Assembly (NCBI GenBank): GCA_030430495.1
Contig: JAUIKM010000013.1
Location: 62,001-126,000 of the forward strand
Length of the DNA stretch: 64,000 nt
Source: a bacterium
GTDB taxonomy: Bacteria; Bacteroidota; Ignavibacteria; Kapaibacteriales; UBA7675
Direction: 5' to 3'
This document shows, piece after piece, positions 56,078 to 64,000 of the stretch. How positions within the stretch are numbered: position 1 is the stretch's first letter; each line of letters starts with the position of its first letter. Made by a program: the position numbers and the translations under genes. The notes below the pieces were generated by a model. That model saw only the letters and a program-made list of their open reading frames with translations. It did not search any database and was not told where the DNA came from.

Positions 56078-58933
56078 TCAGGACAGCCCGCGCTCAAATT
56101 TGATGCTCGCGGCCAGTTCGGGCAAGTCGATCAGCGGATTGCGGTTGCCCTGCACCTCGTAGATCGCCTTGTTGCGGTGTTTTTCGTAGCCGTCCACCGC
56201 ATACTTTTCATGCCAGTGCAACAGATTTTCGAGATCCCCGCTCGTGTAGTCCTTGATTTTACGGGGATAACGCAGCAGAAAATACAGCGTGGCGCGCGCC
56301 GCGGCGCCCTTGCCTGATTCCGGTTCAAAACGACCGCCGTCGCTCTTGCCGCATTCGACGCGCACGCCCTCGCTCCTGTCCGGATCGTAGTCCGCAAAGT
56401 CGATGTAGGGCGAGTTTGAGCGCGAGGAATTGCAACGCATTTCACAGGAAAACAGGTGATGCAGATCGCTCTTCATCGGGTTGGCCTTGCCGAACCAGGA
56501 CTGCGGCACCACGTGTTCGCAGTTGAACGGATTGTCCGACTCGATGGTCTCGAGAATGCCCCGGCGCTCGGCTTCGGTGTAGAGCGATTCGGCGTGAATG
56601 AAACGATTGATCGCTTCGTTGCGACGGCGCTCCGCTTCAAAGTCGCGGCGGATCACTTCGGCCGGATCCATTTCCGATCCGTCGTAAATACTTTTGAGTT
56701 TGCCGTTGGGCTGCAGGTCCACCCAGGCATACAGGTGGTTGTGGCGCGCCGTGGCGTAGGACAATTGGTTGACATGCGTGCGCGTCAGCAGACTGCTCAA
56801 ACGCTCAAACAGGTCGGCCGCCGTAAAGTCAATATCGGCATAGTAACGCGCCACGCTCTCCCTGTCGCCGTCCTCGTCGTAGTACTCCCTGCCGTCGATG
56901 ATAATTGCGGGTGCGCCGCCGTCCGTGCCCGCCGCACCGGAACCGCCACTTCCGCCGGCGTCCTTGTCCGTTGCCGTGTTGTCGACCTTGCCTCCGCCGC
57001 CGACAGTTACCGCGGCGCCGGTTTTGATCCCCAGCTTAACAAGCGCTTTGTGCAGCGCGTCGACCAATTGCGGCAGGTCGGCCGAGCAATCGCATTTTTT
57101 ATCCGGGCTCGACGATGTGCCGTCGGTGACGACCGCCTGCGTGTTGTACGTCAGGCGCATGACGAGCGGCACGTGATCCGAAACGTCGCGCACAAATCCG
57201 GACACGGACTTGTCGAGGCGAATAATCGCGGCATCGTCGTTGCTGATCTGCCCGAGCGCCGCGTCGGTGCTGACGATGATGTGATCGATGAGCGATCTGT
57301 ATCTGTCGCCCACGTATGAAATCACGTCGCCCTGCGCGTCGTCGGCCGTCAGAGTGAACAGATCGGGCGAATCCGTTAAGTCGCTCAACACCGAACCGTC
57401 GAGCTCCTGGTTGAAGTCGCCGCCAAGAATCACCGGGATCCCCTCCTTACCGCGCAGATCCTCGATGATGGCGGCCAGGATATTGGCCGAGAGCCTGCGG
57501 CGCTCGCGGCTGAGTTCGTCGCCGAAAGCCTTGAGGTGCACCACGATCATCAGGAACTCCGTGTCCCCGTCTTCTTCCCGAACCTTGCAGTGAGCAAAAA
57601 GCGGCTCACGCCCGCCGGCAAACGCCTGTTTTACAGTACCGTCGACGGTGACGGTCTGTTTAAGCACGCGGCTGTACTGTGCGTTGATGTCGCTGCGCAG
57701 GGTCACGGACGTCGTCTCCAGATCGTAGAGCACCGCCAGGTCCTGCGCGCCGGAGGCGTCCAGATGGACGTAATCCATGTTCTGACCGCGCAGCCTGAGC
57801 GCCTGTTTAAGTCGGTCGAGTCCGCCGCGTTCCACTTCGCTTAAACCCAGCACGTCCATCGAAAGCCCGGCGACGACGTCGGCCACCTTGTCCACGCGGG
57901 CGGCGGACACGCCGTCGTTAAAGTGTTCAATGTTCCAGAATCCGATATCGGCAAAACGGCGGTTGCCGGCCCACTGCGGCAGTTCTATTTCGGCGCCGGC
58001 GGAATCGCCCACCAGGCCGGACACGTCAAAGAAACCCAGATAAGGCGAAGTGTCCGTCACCGTGCGCAGGACCTTGCGCGCCGCGGCGGTCGCCTCATTG
58101 CGCGAATTGCTCATCGAAATCAGGTGGGCCACGATAGCGGAAATGCGAATGCCTTCATTCGTCGCCGTTTTGGTTTTTTCATCGGAATACCAACCGGCGT
58201 GGTGCAGCGCCACAAGTTCCCAGGCATTGTTAAACACGCCCGAACCGGACGAGCCCGGCTCCGTGTCCGTCTGGTAGTGCAACACCTTGTCGTAGACGTA
58301 GGTCACTTCATTGTTCTGCAGCGCGACTTCTTTCATTCGGCCGCGCGGATGTTGAATGATGTTAACCGCTTCTTTGCGCGTTATCGTGGCGGGATTGCGC
58401 AGCAGGCGCACCGGCACAACGTCGTCTATGCCGACCATGTCGCAGCCGACGATGCTGAAATCGAGTTCCTCATCGGTAATGAACAACAGGTCCGGCCGCA
58501 GTTTAACGGTCACGGTTTCGCGGTCCTCTTCGTAGAAAAACTCGGCCACGCTGCCGTCGGATTCGTCATAGTCCCCCAGCACGTGGTTGTTTGTCATCAG
58601 GTAGCCGTTGCCGATTAAAATGCCGGTGCCCCAGGAGGTCGCTGTTGAAATGCGGCACACGGCGCGCGAACGGTCCGCGCCTTTGTACAGAAAACTCACC
58701 GGCAGCAGGTCGTTGCCCTGGCTGATTTTTTCGTAGTGCTGTGCAATTTTTACTTCGGCCTCGCGGCGCGCCGCTTCGTCCGCTGTAATTCGGTCAATGT
58801 CAACTTCTTCACCGAGCAGGCTCATAGCCCGGCGTTTAACAAGGTTGTTGAACTCGGCCGGACTGAGTTTTTGTGCGCCGCCGCGACCCTGAGTTTCGTT
58901 AACCAGGGAATGGGCCTTTGTTTTAACAGGCAT
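56078..58933 (-). CDS. Trypsin-like protease fused to an EEP nuclease and an endonuclease I-type nuclease
   Basis: 951 aa. ATG at 58933 has AGGAG seven bases upstream. Three enzyme domains are fused. (1) A V8/trypsin-like serine protease, about 75-280: His117 in MTNNHVLG, Asp158 in ELDFSIVG, Ser229 in PGSSGSG. (2) An endonuclease/exonuclease/phosphatase (DNase I-like) domain, about 325-600: Asn333 (FWNIEHF), Glu366 (LSEVER), His466 (VVHLKA), Asp506/Asn508 (GGDFNQ), Asp550, and Asp586/His587 (SDHVPLV). (3) A beta-beta-alpha-metal nuclease of the endonuclease I type, about 680-935: His807 in EHVVPQSWF, then SDLHHLFSCEMRCNSSRSN. All catalytic residues appear intact. A Gly/Asp-rich linker (about 640-675) precedes the last domain. 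No signal peptide or membrane segment is seen, so cytoplasmic action or non-classical export is possible. The context (a natural-product cluster) does not explain it. A conflict or defence effector is the most attractive reading, but is inference. Confidence 0.93.
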   Translation of the reverse strand: MPVKTKAHSLVNETQGRGGAQKLSPAEFNNLVKRRAMSLLGEEVDIDRITADEAARREAEVKIAQHYEKISQGNDLLPVSFLYKGADRSRAVCRISTATSWGTGILIGNGYLMTNNHVLGDYDESDGSVAEFFYEEDRETVTVKLRPDLLFITDEELDFSIVGCDMVGIDDVVPVRLLRNPATITRKEAVNIIQHPRGRMKEVALQNNEVTYVYDKVLHYQTDTEPGSSGSGVFNNAWELVALHHAGWYSDEKTKTATNEGIRISAIVAHLISMSNSRNEATAAARKVLRTVTDTSPYLGFFDVSGLVGDSAGAEIELPQWAGNRRFADIGFWNIEHFNDGVSAARVDKVADVVAGLSMDVLGLSEVERGGLDRLKQALRLRGQNMDYVHLDASGAQDLAVLYDLETTSVTLRSDINAQYSRVLKQTVTVDGTVKQAFAGGREPLFAHCKVREEDGDTEFLMIVVHLKAFGDELSRERRRLSANILAAIIEDLRGKEGIPVILGGDFNQELDGSVLSDLTDSPDLFTLTADDAQGDVISYVGDRYRSLIDHIIVSTDAALGQISNDDAAIIRLDKSVSGFVRDVSDHVPLVMRLTYNTQAVVTDGTSSSPDKKCDCSADLPQLVDALHKALVKLGIKTGAAVTVGGGGKVDNTATDKDAGGSGGSGAAGTDGGAPAIIIDGREYYDEDGDRESVARYYADIDFTAADLFERLSSLLTRTHVNQLSYATARHNHLYAWVDLQPNGKLKSIYDGSEMDPAEVIRRDFEAERRRNEAINRFIHAESLYTEAERRGILETIESDNPFNCEHVVPQSWFGKANPMKSDLHHLFSCEMRCNSSRSNSPYIDFADYDPDRSEGVRVECGKSDGGRFEPESGKGAAARATLYFLLRYPRKIKDYTSGDLENLLHWHEKYAVDGYEKHRNKAIYEVQGNRNPLIDLPELAASIKFERGLS

Positions 58934-59450
58934 ATTTACTCCTGAAAACTGAAGTGTGGAATACGCGGCCCGTTTGCGCCGCGCCTATGGTACGTGGTAT
59001 GCGACCGGCACAGGCGTTTAACCGCCGCCCCGCCGTGTACGGGGCCTCAGCTGCGTCATCTGTGCATGTTCGCCATGGATAAACCGGGCATAAAACGGAA
59101 CGGGTGTTGTGGCATGTGAACAAGTTCCACCGTCCGTGCAATGCCGAAAACCCGCATACACCATTGCCTTCGAATCGCCTTTATCGGCATGTGATCGACG
59201 ATTCCGAGGGCCTGATCCCGACAGCCGACCGCGGCTGCTTTCGGGTGCATTGTTCTTTACGGCCCGAAATATAAGAATTTCGGGATTCCGTCAACATTAT
59301 CTGCATTCCCGTCGCAAAATTTTTCACGTCTGTTTACGATCCGCTCCGGGCGTTTAACCACCCGGGTGGAACGCAGACCGACCTGATCGCTTTGAGGCCT
59401 CCACCCTGCTTCGGCCTCAGGCTCCATGATTTTTTTGTTTGTCCCGCAGT
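58934..59450. other. Intergenic region upstream of the protease-nuclease gene
   Basis: 517 bases without a supported gene and with lower GC than the genes. It holds a palindrome CCACCCGGGTGG (59359-59370), a stem TGAGGCC...GGCCTCA (59393-59419) that may weakly terminate the KS/C gene, and a dispersed-element copy at its right edge. No promoter was called with confidence. Confidence 0.5.
59431..59449 (-). repeat. Dispersed short element, copy 4
   Basis: On the minus strand it reads CTGCGGGACAAACAAAAAA, directly after the stop codon of the KS/C gene. Confidence 0.55.
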
Positions 59451-62400
59451 TTAAAGCTCCAGGATCTCGATGTCTTCATCCGCTGCGCCGCCGGCGACGG
59501 AACTGTCGTCCGTTCCGAGATCGATGTCGCCGATTTTAACAGCCGGATCCGCCGTCACGATGTCTATCAGGCGGCGCAGGTCGTCCACCAGCGCATCGAT
59601 GCTCGCAGCCTTAAACAAACTCTCGGCGTATTCGACGTCGAGTCTCAGGCCGCCGTCCGTCTCGTGGAAAATCAGCGTCATGTCGTAGCGCGAGGTCGGC
59701 GGAGCGATCGGATATTCGCGCAGTTCCAGTTCGTTGCGGCCGCGCACGCCTTCGCCCGCGTTGCCGGCCGGAATGCCCGCCACGTTAAACATGTGCAGCA
59801 CTGTGTCGAAGAGTGGATGACGCTCTTCGGTGCGCGACATTCCGAGTTCGTCCACGAGCGACTCAAAGGGATAATCCTGATTGTCGAACGCTTCCAGTGC
59901 GCTGCGCCGCACTTCCGCCATCACGTCTTTGAAGGTTGTATCTTCTTCAATCCGACCGCGAATCGCCAGCATGTTGGCAAACATGCCGGGAATGCGTTCG
60001 AGCTCGACGCGCTGCCGTCCGGCTATCGGCGTACCGACGACGACGTCGGGCGTTCCGCCGACGATGCGCAGCAGGGTCTGCCAGGCGCTCATCAGCGTCA
60101 TGAACAGCGTGCTGCTGTTGCTGCGCCCCAGTTGCAGCAGGGCCGCGGCGCGTTCCGCACCGAATTCATAGCTGCGGTTGCCGCCGACAAAACTGCGCGG
60201 CGCGCGCCGCTCAAAATCGCTGTTCAGGACGGCGCTCCGCGGACGATCCTTAAACAGCTCGCGCCAGTAGGCCGCCTGTTTCCGCCCCTGCTCGCCGTGC
60301 AGGAAGGCCTGCTGCCACATCGTGTAATCCTTGAAGTGGATCGCCAGTCCCGGCAGTTCGCGGTCGTGATAAAGCGCGTTGAAATCGTGCAGAAAAGCCG
60401 CCGAGGACGCGCCGTCGAAGATAATGTGATGGAAGTCGTACAGCAGAAAGTGGAAATCCGGGCGCACCCGCACCAGCAGCGCGCGCATCAGCGGCGCGCT
60501 GCTTAAGTCAAAGGGCTGAATAAACTCTTCGGCTATCTGCGCCAGTTCGGATTCGCGCGCCGTCCGGCGCTCCAGTGCAAAGTCCACCGCGTCGGCGATT
60601 CGCTGCACCGGCGCCCCGTCGACGCGGTCGATGCGCGTGCGGAAACTCTCGTGCCGTTCAATCAGGCGGCGGAAGCAGGTCTCAACGCGGTCGGCGTCCA
60701 GCGGACCAAATACTTTGATCGCCGACGGCAGGTTGAAGGTCAGATCGTCGTCGTCCATCATGTCCTGGAACACCTGAATGCCGCGCTGACTGCTGGCCAG
60801 CGGATACCACTCCGCTTTGGCCGCCGGTTCAATCGGCTCGTAGCGCTCCGTCCGCCCCTCGCGCACGATATTGTCGACGCCGCGCGCCAAAGCGCGGATC
60901 GTGCTGAACGTGAAAATGTCCTTGACGTAGAGTTTAATATTCCACAGCTGTTCAATTCTGTTGGCGACCATCGTGCCGAAGAGCGAGTGACCGCCCAGGC
61001 TGAAGAAGTCGTCGTCGAGTCCGATGTTCTTTCGCTGAAGCAGTTGGCTCCAGATTTCGCCCACGCGGCGCTCCGTCTCGCTCCAGTCGGACTGGTCGAC
61101 GCTCGTTTCCGTTGCCGCCGCGCCGCTATGCGCACCGTTTTGCGCTTCGGCAGCGCCGTTTGTCGCGCTGTTGCCCTTGCTCTCCTTGTTGTCCTGCGCG
61201 CCGTTCTGTTTAAGCGGCGCGACGCTTTTACCGGATTTTGCGGCTTCCTGCAGCGCCAGATAGTGTTCCCATTCCTCGTCGCTGTAGGCCTCGCGGTACC
61301 AGCAGGAAGTCTTCTCAAAGTTATAGGCGGGCAGGTCGATGCGGAGGCCGCCCTGCATGCGGTGGAACTCGCTCCAGTCGGGCGTATAACCGGCTTCGTA
61401 GAGCTGTTGAAGCAGCTCCAGATAATCCTGCCCGTCCGCCTGTTTAATCAGGCTGTAGTACAGCTCGGCATCCGGCATGTCGAGCGCTGCCAGCGCTGCG
61501 CCCAGGATGCCGCCGCGCGTCAGTTCAATGCATCCCAGTCGCTCGCCGGCGCCTTCGTTTTCAACAAAACGGCGCAGGCGTTGCGGCAGATCGGCGGGCA
61601 GTGACGGGACGGCGTTTTTCACCTGTTCCACGGCGGTCGCTAAACTGATGTCGTCCAGAATCACGTTCACCGCCGTTTCACCGACGCCGACGCCGAGCAG
61701 GTTGTGCGGGCGCACGCCGCAGGCGCACATAAGCTCGTAGTTGGCGATGGACGCCAGCAGTTGTTGCACGGCGGGCAGCGCGCGGTCGGCGGCTTCGATC
61801 TGGCCGCTCAGTTTCTCAAAGCTGTCGTTAAACAGACTGAAACGGCAGCGCATTTCGGCCAGCCAGTCGTTAAACAACGCTTCGGCTTCGGACGGACTTG
61901 CGGCGTGCGGCGCGCCGGAAAACAGGAAAATCAAGCTGTTAAGCGCCTCGGGTACACGCCCCTCCAGCTCTTCCGACGCCGCGTTTGTCAACTGCGTCTC
62001 AAGTTGTTTAACATTTTCGACCACAAAAGCACGGCGATAGTTAAAGTGGCTGCGCCCGGCGTTCTGTGTGCGCGCCACATCCTGAATGTGCAGGTCGGGC
62101 TGTGCGGCCGCCGCCGCCAGCGAACGCATGTTTTCACGCACGCCTTCCGCCCGACGCGAGCTGACCGTCACCACCGTCGGCCCCGCCGCGCGAAACACAT
62201 CCGGGCGCTCGGGGGCTTCTTCCAGCAGAACGTGGACGTTGTTGCCGGCAAAGCCATACGACGACACGCCCGCGCGGCGTCGGCCGGAATACGGGTTTTC
62301 CCAGGCGCGCAGCTCGGTGTTGATAAAAGCGGCGGAGTCGTCAAAGTTGATAAAGGGATTCGGTTTTGTGAAGTGCAGCGAGGGAAAAAGCTCGCGGTGG

Positions 62401-63476
62401 CGCAGCGAAAGCACCACTTTGCTCAGTCCGCTCAAACCGGCCACCTGATCCGTGTGCCCGATGTTTGTTTTAACGCTGGAAACGCCGCAGAAATGTTTAT
62501 CGCCGCTGAACTGGCGCAGCGCCAGGTTAAGTCCTTTGATTTCAATCGGATCGCCCAGCTGCGTGCCGCTGCCGTGAGCCTCGAAGTACTCGATGCCGCG
62601 CGGATCGATACCGGCGCGACGCCAGGTTTCAACCAGCAGTTTCGACTGCGCCGTGCTGCTCGTGGCGGTTAAACTGGCGGAAGTCTGACCGGAGGAATTG
62701 TTGCCCGCGGCCAGGATTACGGCCTGCACCGGGTCGCCGTCTTTAAGCGCCTGATCCAGCGGTTTAAGCAGAACCGACACGATGGCTTCGGCACTGCCGG
62801 AACCGGTTGAATCGGCGTTGAAACTGCGCGTTCGACCGTCGTGTGAAGTTACGCCGACGTCCATAAAGTTGCGTTTGGGGTGAATGTGCAGCACCACGCG
62901 CGCGCCCAGCACCAGCGCCGTATCGACGCGTCCGAGCTGCAGCTGGTCGACGGCCATGTTAACGCCCATCAGGCCGGAGGAGCAGCCGGTGTCAACCAGC
63001 ATCGTCGGCCCCTGCATGTTAAAAAAGCGCGCAATGCGTCCCGCCACGGCAAACTGGGTATTGCCGCTGATCATATGCGTTTCCGCGCTGGTCAGGTGAT
63101 TCTGATATTCATAGGTGGCATTGGTCACGATAACGGCGGTGCGGCTCTCGTAGAACTGCTCGGCGGGACAGGCCGCGCTTTCTATCGCCTCCCAGGCCAG
63201 CTCCATCATCAAACGCTGGTGCGGGTCCATGCCCTGCGCTTCGCGCAGTGAAATGTTAAAAAAGCGGTGATCAAAGGTGTCGACTTCGCGCAGCCGCCCC
63301 ATGTCCATTGCTTCTTCTTCGAGGAATGGCAGCGTAGAACGCTGAAAACGCTCTTTGCTGACGGGGGCGATGCAGTCGCGCCCTTCGCGCAGCACCTGGT
63401 GGAATTCGCGCAGTGAATTGGCGCCGGGGAATCTCCCGGCCAGACCGATGATGGCAATCGGCATAGACTGACTCAT
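59451..63476 (-). CDS. Hybrid PKS-NRPS protein KS / degenerate AT / carrier / C, 1341 aa
   Basis: ATG at 63476 (MSQSMPIAIIGLAGRFPG) has AGGAG eight bases upstream. KS: Cys165 in DTGCSSG, His301 in AHGSGTQLGDP, His341 in KTNIGHTDQVAG. Residues about 430-730 are an AT-like region with post-AT linker (LPAYNFEKTSCWYRE), but GHSxG is replaced by GVGVG (595-599), so it lacks the serine needed for acyl transfer. An Asn/Gly/Ala-rich linker leads to a carrier (GGHS, Ser831) and a C domain with HHIIFDG (1016-1022). The tail is acidic (DEDIEILEL). It is a paralogue of the 18813-22763 protein with the same rare plan. It has no reductive domains. It follows an A-PCP protein by 83 bases, but downstream it is cut off from the other synthetases by four non-assembly-line genes. 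Its C-terminal C domain therefore has no adjacent partner. Confidence 0.94.
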   Translation of the reverse strand: MSQSMPIAIIGLAGRFPGANSLREFHQVLREGRDCIAPVSKERFQRSTLPFLEEEAMDMGRLREVDTFDHRFFNISLREAQGMDPHQRLMMELAWEAIESAACPAEQFYESRTAVIVTNATYEYQNHLTSAETHMISGNTQFAVAGRIARFFNMQGPTMLVDTGCSSGLMGVNMAVDQLQLGRVDTALVLGARVVLHIHPKRNFMDVGVTSHDGRTRSFNADSTGSGSAEAIVSVLLKPLDQALKDGDPVQAVILAAGNNSSGQTSASLTATSSTAQSKLLVETWRRAGIDPRGIEYFEAHGSGTQLGDPIEIKGLNLALRQFSGDKHFCGVSSVKTNIGHTDQVAGLSGLSKVVLSLRHRELFPSLHFTKPNPFINFDDSAAFINTELRAWENPYSGRRRAGVSSYGFAGNNVHVLLEEAPERPDVFRAAGPTVVTVSSRRAEGVRENMRSLAAAAAQPDLHIQDVARTQNAGRSHFNYRRAFVVENVKQLETQLTNAASEELEGRVPEALNSLIFLFSGAPHAASPSEAEALFNDWLAEMRCRFSLFNDSFEKLSGQIEAADRALPAVQQLLASIANYELMCACGVRPHNLLGVGVGETAVNVILDDISLATAVEQVKNAVPSLPADLPQRLRRFVENEGAGERLGCIELTRGGILGAALAALDMPDAELYYSLIKQADGQDYLELLQQLYEAGYTPDWSEFHRMQGGLRIDLPAYNFEKTSCWYREAYSDEEWEHYLALQEAAKSGKSVAPLKQNGAQDNKESKGNSATNGAAEAQNGAHSGAAATETSVDQSDWSETERRVGEIWSQLLQRKNIGLDDDFFSLGGHSLFGTMVANRIEQLWNIKLYVKDIFTFSTIRALARGVDNIVREGRTERYEPIEPAAKAEWYPLASSQRGIQVFQDMMDDDDLTFNLPSAIKVFGPLDADRVETCFRRLIERHESFRTRIDRVDGAPVQRIADAVDFALERRTARESELAQIAEEFIQPFDLSSAPLMRALLVRVRPDFHFLLYDFHHIIFDGASSAAFLHDFNALYHDRELPGLAIHFKDYTMWQQAFLHGEQGRKQAAYWRELFKDRPRSAVLNSDFERRAPRSFVGGNRSYEFGAERAAALLQLGRSNSSTLFMTLMSAWQTLLRIVGGTPDVVVGTPIAGRQRVELERIPGMFANMLAIRGRIEEDTTFKDVMAEVRRSALEAFDNQDYPFESLVDELGMSRTEERHPLFDTVLHMFNVAGIPAGNAGEGVRGRNELELREYPIAPPTSRYDMTLIFHETDGGLRLDVEYAESLFKAASIDALVDDLRRLIDIVTADPAVKIGDIDLGTDDSSVAGGAADEDIEILEL

Positions 63477-63559
63477 ATCTGGCTCCTGCTTGTCGTATTC
63501 GTTTGCGGCAACAAACTGCGGCGTGTTTCAAGTTGAGCGAAACATCGACGGAGTTTGTT

Positions 63560-64000
63560 TTATAAACGGATTTTCCCAATCCGCTTTTTGTTTGCCTCCG
63601 CGTCCGCGGCAGCGGCGTCGGAAGATGGTCGGGAAGCCCCGATCGCCTCGGCCTGCAGCCTGATCGTGTTCTTGTCGAACATGTCGGCTGCGTCAAAAAC
63701 GCCGGGGAAATTTTCCTGCAGTCTGGTTAACAATGCAATGCTTTTGAGCGAGTTGCCGCCCAGATCAAAGAAATTGGCGTGAACATCCGCGATGTCGATT
63801 TCCAGCGTGCGCCGCCAGATATCCGCCAGGCGGCGCTCCAGCTCCGTGTCCGGCGGCGTGGCGGCGCCCGAGTGCAAAGCGGCCGGGCGGTCGTCCAGCT
63901 GCGACAGGGATTGATAGTCCGTCTTGCCGTTGGGCAGGCGCGGAATGGCGTCGAGCGCGGTCAGGCTGTTGGGCTGCATGTGCGCCGGCAGGTGCAGACG
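63560..64000 (-). CDS. NRPS C-terminal fragment, A (end)-PCP, 5' part beyond window
   Basis: The frame is open through the right edge, so only the last 146 codons are seen. They hold the end of an adenylation domain (IPRLPNGKTDYQSL, with the conserved A10 lysine) and a carrier domain with NFFDLGGNSLKSIALL, then a short basic tail (NKKRIGKIRL). No C, E or TE domain follows in this protein. The next gene is the KS/C protein, so the peptidyl or aminoacyl group on this carrier would be extended there. The missing 5' part should hold at least the rest of the A domain. Confidence 0.9.
   Translation of the reverse strand, partial: RLHLPAHMQPNSLTALDAIPRLPNGKTDYQSLSQLDDRPAALHSGAATPPDTELERRLADIWRRTLEIDIADVHANFFDLGGNSLKSIALLTRLQENFPGVFDAADMFDKNTIRLQAEAIGASRPSSDAAAADAEANKKRIGKIRL

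Noticed and set aside
59393-59419. TGAGGCC/GGCCTCA stem as terminator of the KS/C gene
   Set aside because: 13-base loop and no T-run on the minus strand; too weak to call.

Overview
The window is almost entirely one strand (minus) of a very large hybrid non-ribosomal peptide synthetase / polyketide synthase (NRPS/PKS) region in a GC-rich bacterium. A GC-rich Gram-negative phylum is likely, but nothing here (no rRNA, tRNA or housekeeping gene) fixes the taxon. All genes I accept read right to left. The first and last are cut by the window edges. No tRNA, IS element, CRISPR array or origin was seen.

Layout in transcription order. (1) 64000-59451: the 3' end of an A-PCP protein, then a KS / pseudo-AT / carrier / C protein. 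(2) 58933-51996: an island of non-assembly-line genes. It holds a protein fusing a trypsin-like protease to two different nucleases, two paralogous small secreted proteins, and an ABC exporter. (3) 51399-27706: the apparent start of a lipopeptide line. It comprises a fatty acyl-AMP ligase with fused ACP, a carrier-C-A-PCP-KS-AT-KR-ACP protein, and a 4407-residue NRPS with a TubC-type docking domain, a degenerate C domain and tandem carriers. (4) 27660-22834: a five-gene cassette of the FkbH/I/J/K type with a KAS III-like protein and no O-methyltransferase. It probably makes hydroxymalonyl-ACP. (5) 22763-1: a second KS / pseudo-AT / carrier / C protein, a 2852-residue NRPS (Ala-E, Val-E), and an NRPS with at least three modules (two unassigned, then Ser followed by an E domain) running off the left edge. 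No thioesterase or release domain is in the window.

Working model (inference). A fatty acid is activated by the FAAL. It is joined to an aromatic-like amino acid, extended once with malonate and ketoreduced to a statine-like unit. About four residues follow (Val-like, Thr-like, Thr, unknown). Then comes a PKS extension by a module whose own acyltransferase is dead, so the extender must arrive in trans; the hydroxymalonyl-ACP cassette lies beside it. D-Ala, D-Val, two unknown residues and D-Ser follow. Epimerization domains are followed by C domains of the D-accepting type, including across the protein boundary at 10.2 kb, which supports collinear order of the last proteins.

Sequence-level oddities: the heptamer GTTWAAC is strikingly over-represented, but I found no copy between about 34.36 and 46.94 kb. 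A dispersed short element with core GACAAACAA occurs in linkers and gene ends. Tandem stem-loops lie upstream of the ABC exporter gene.
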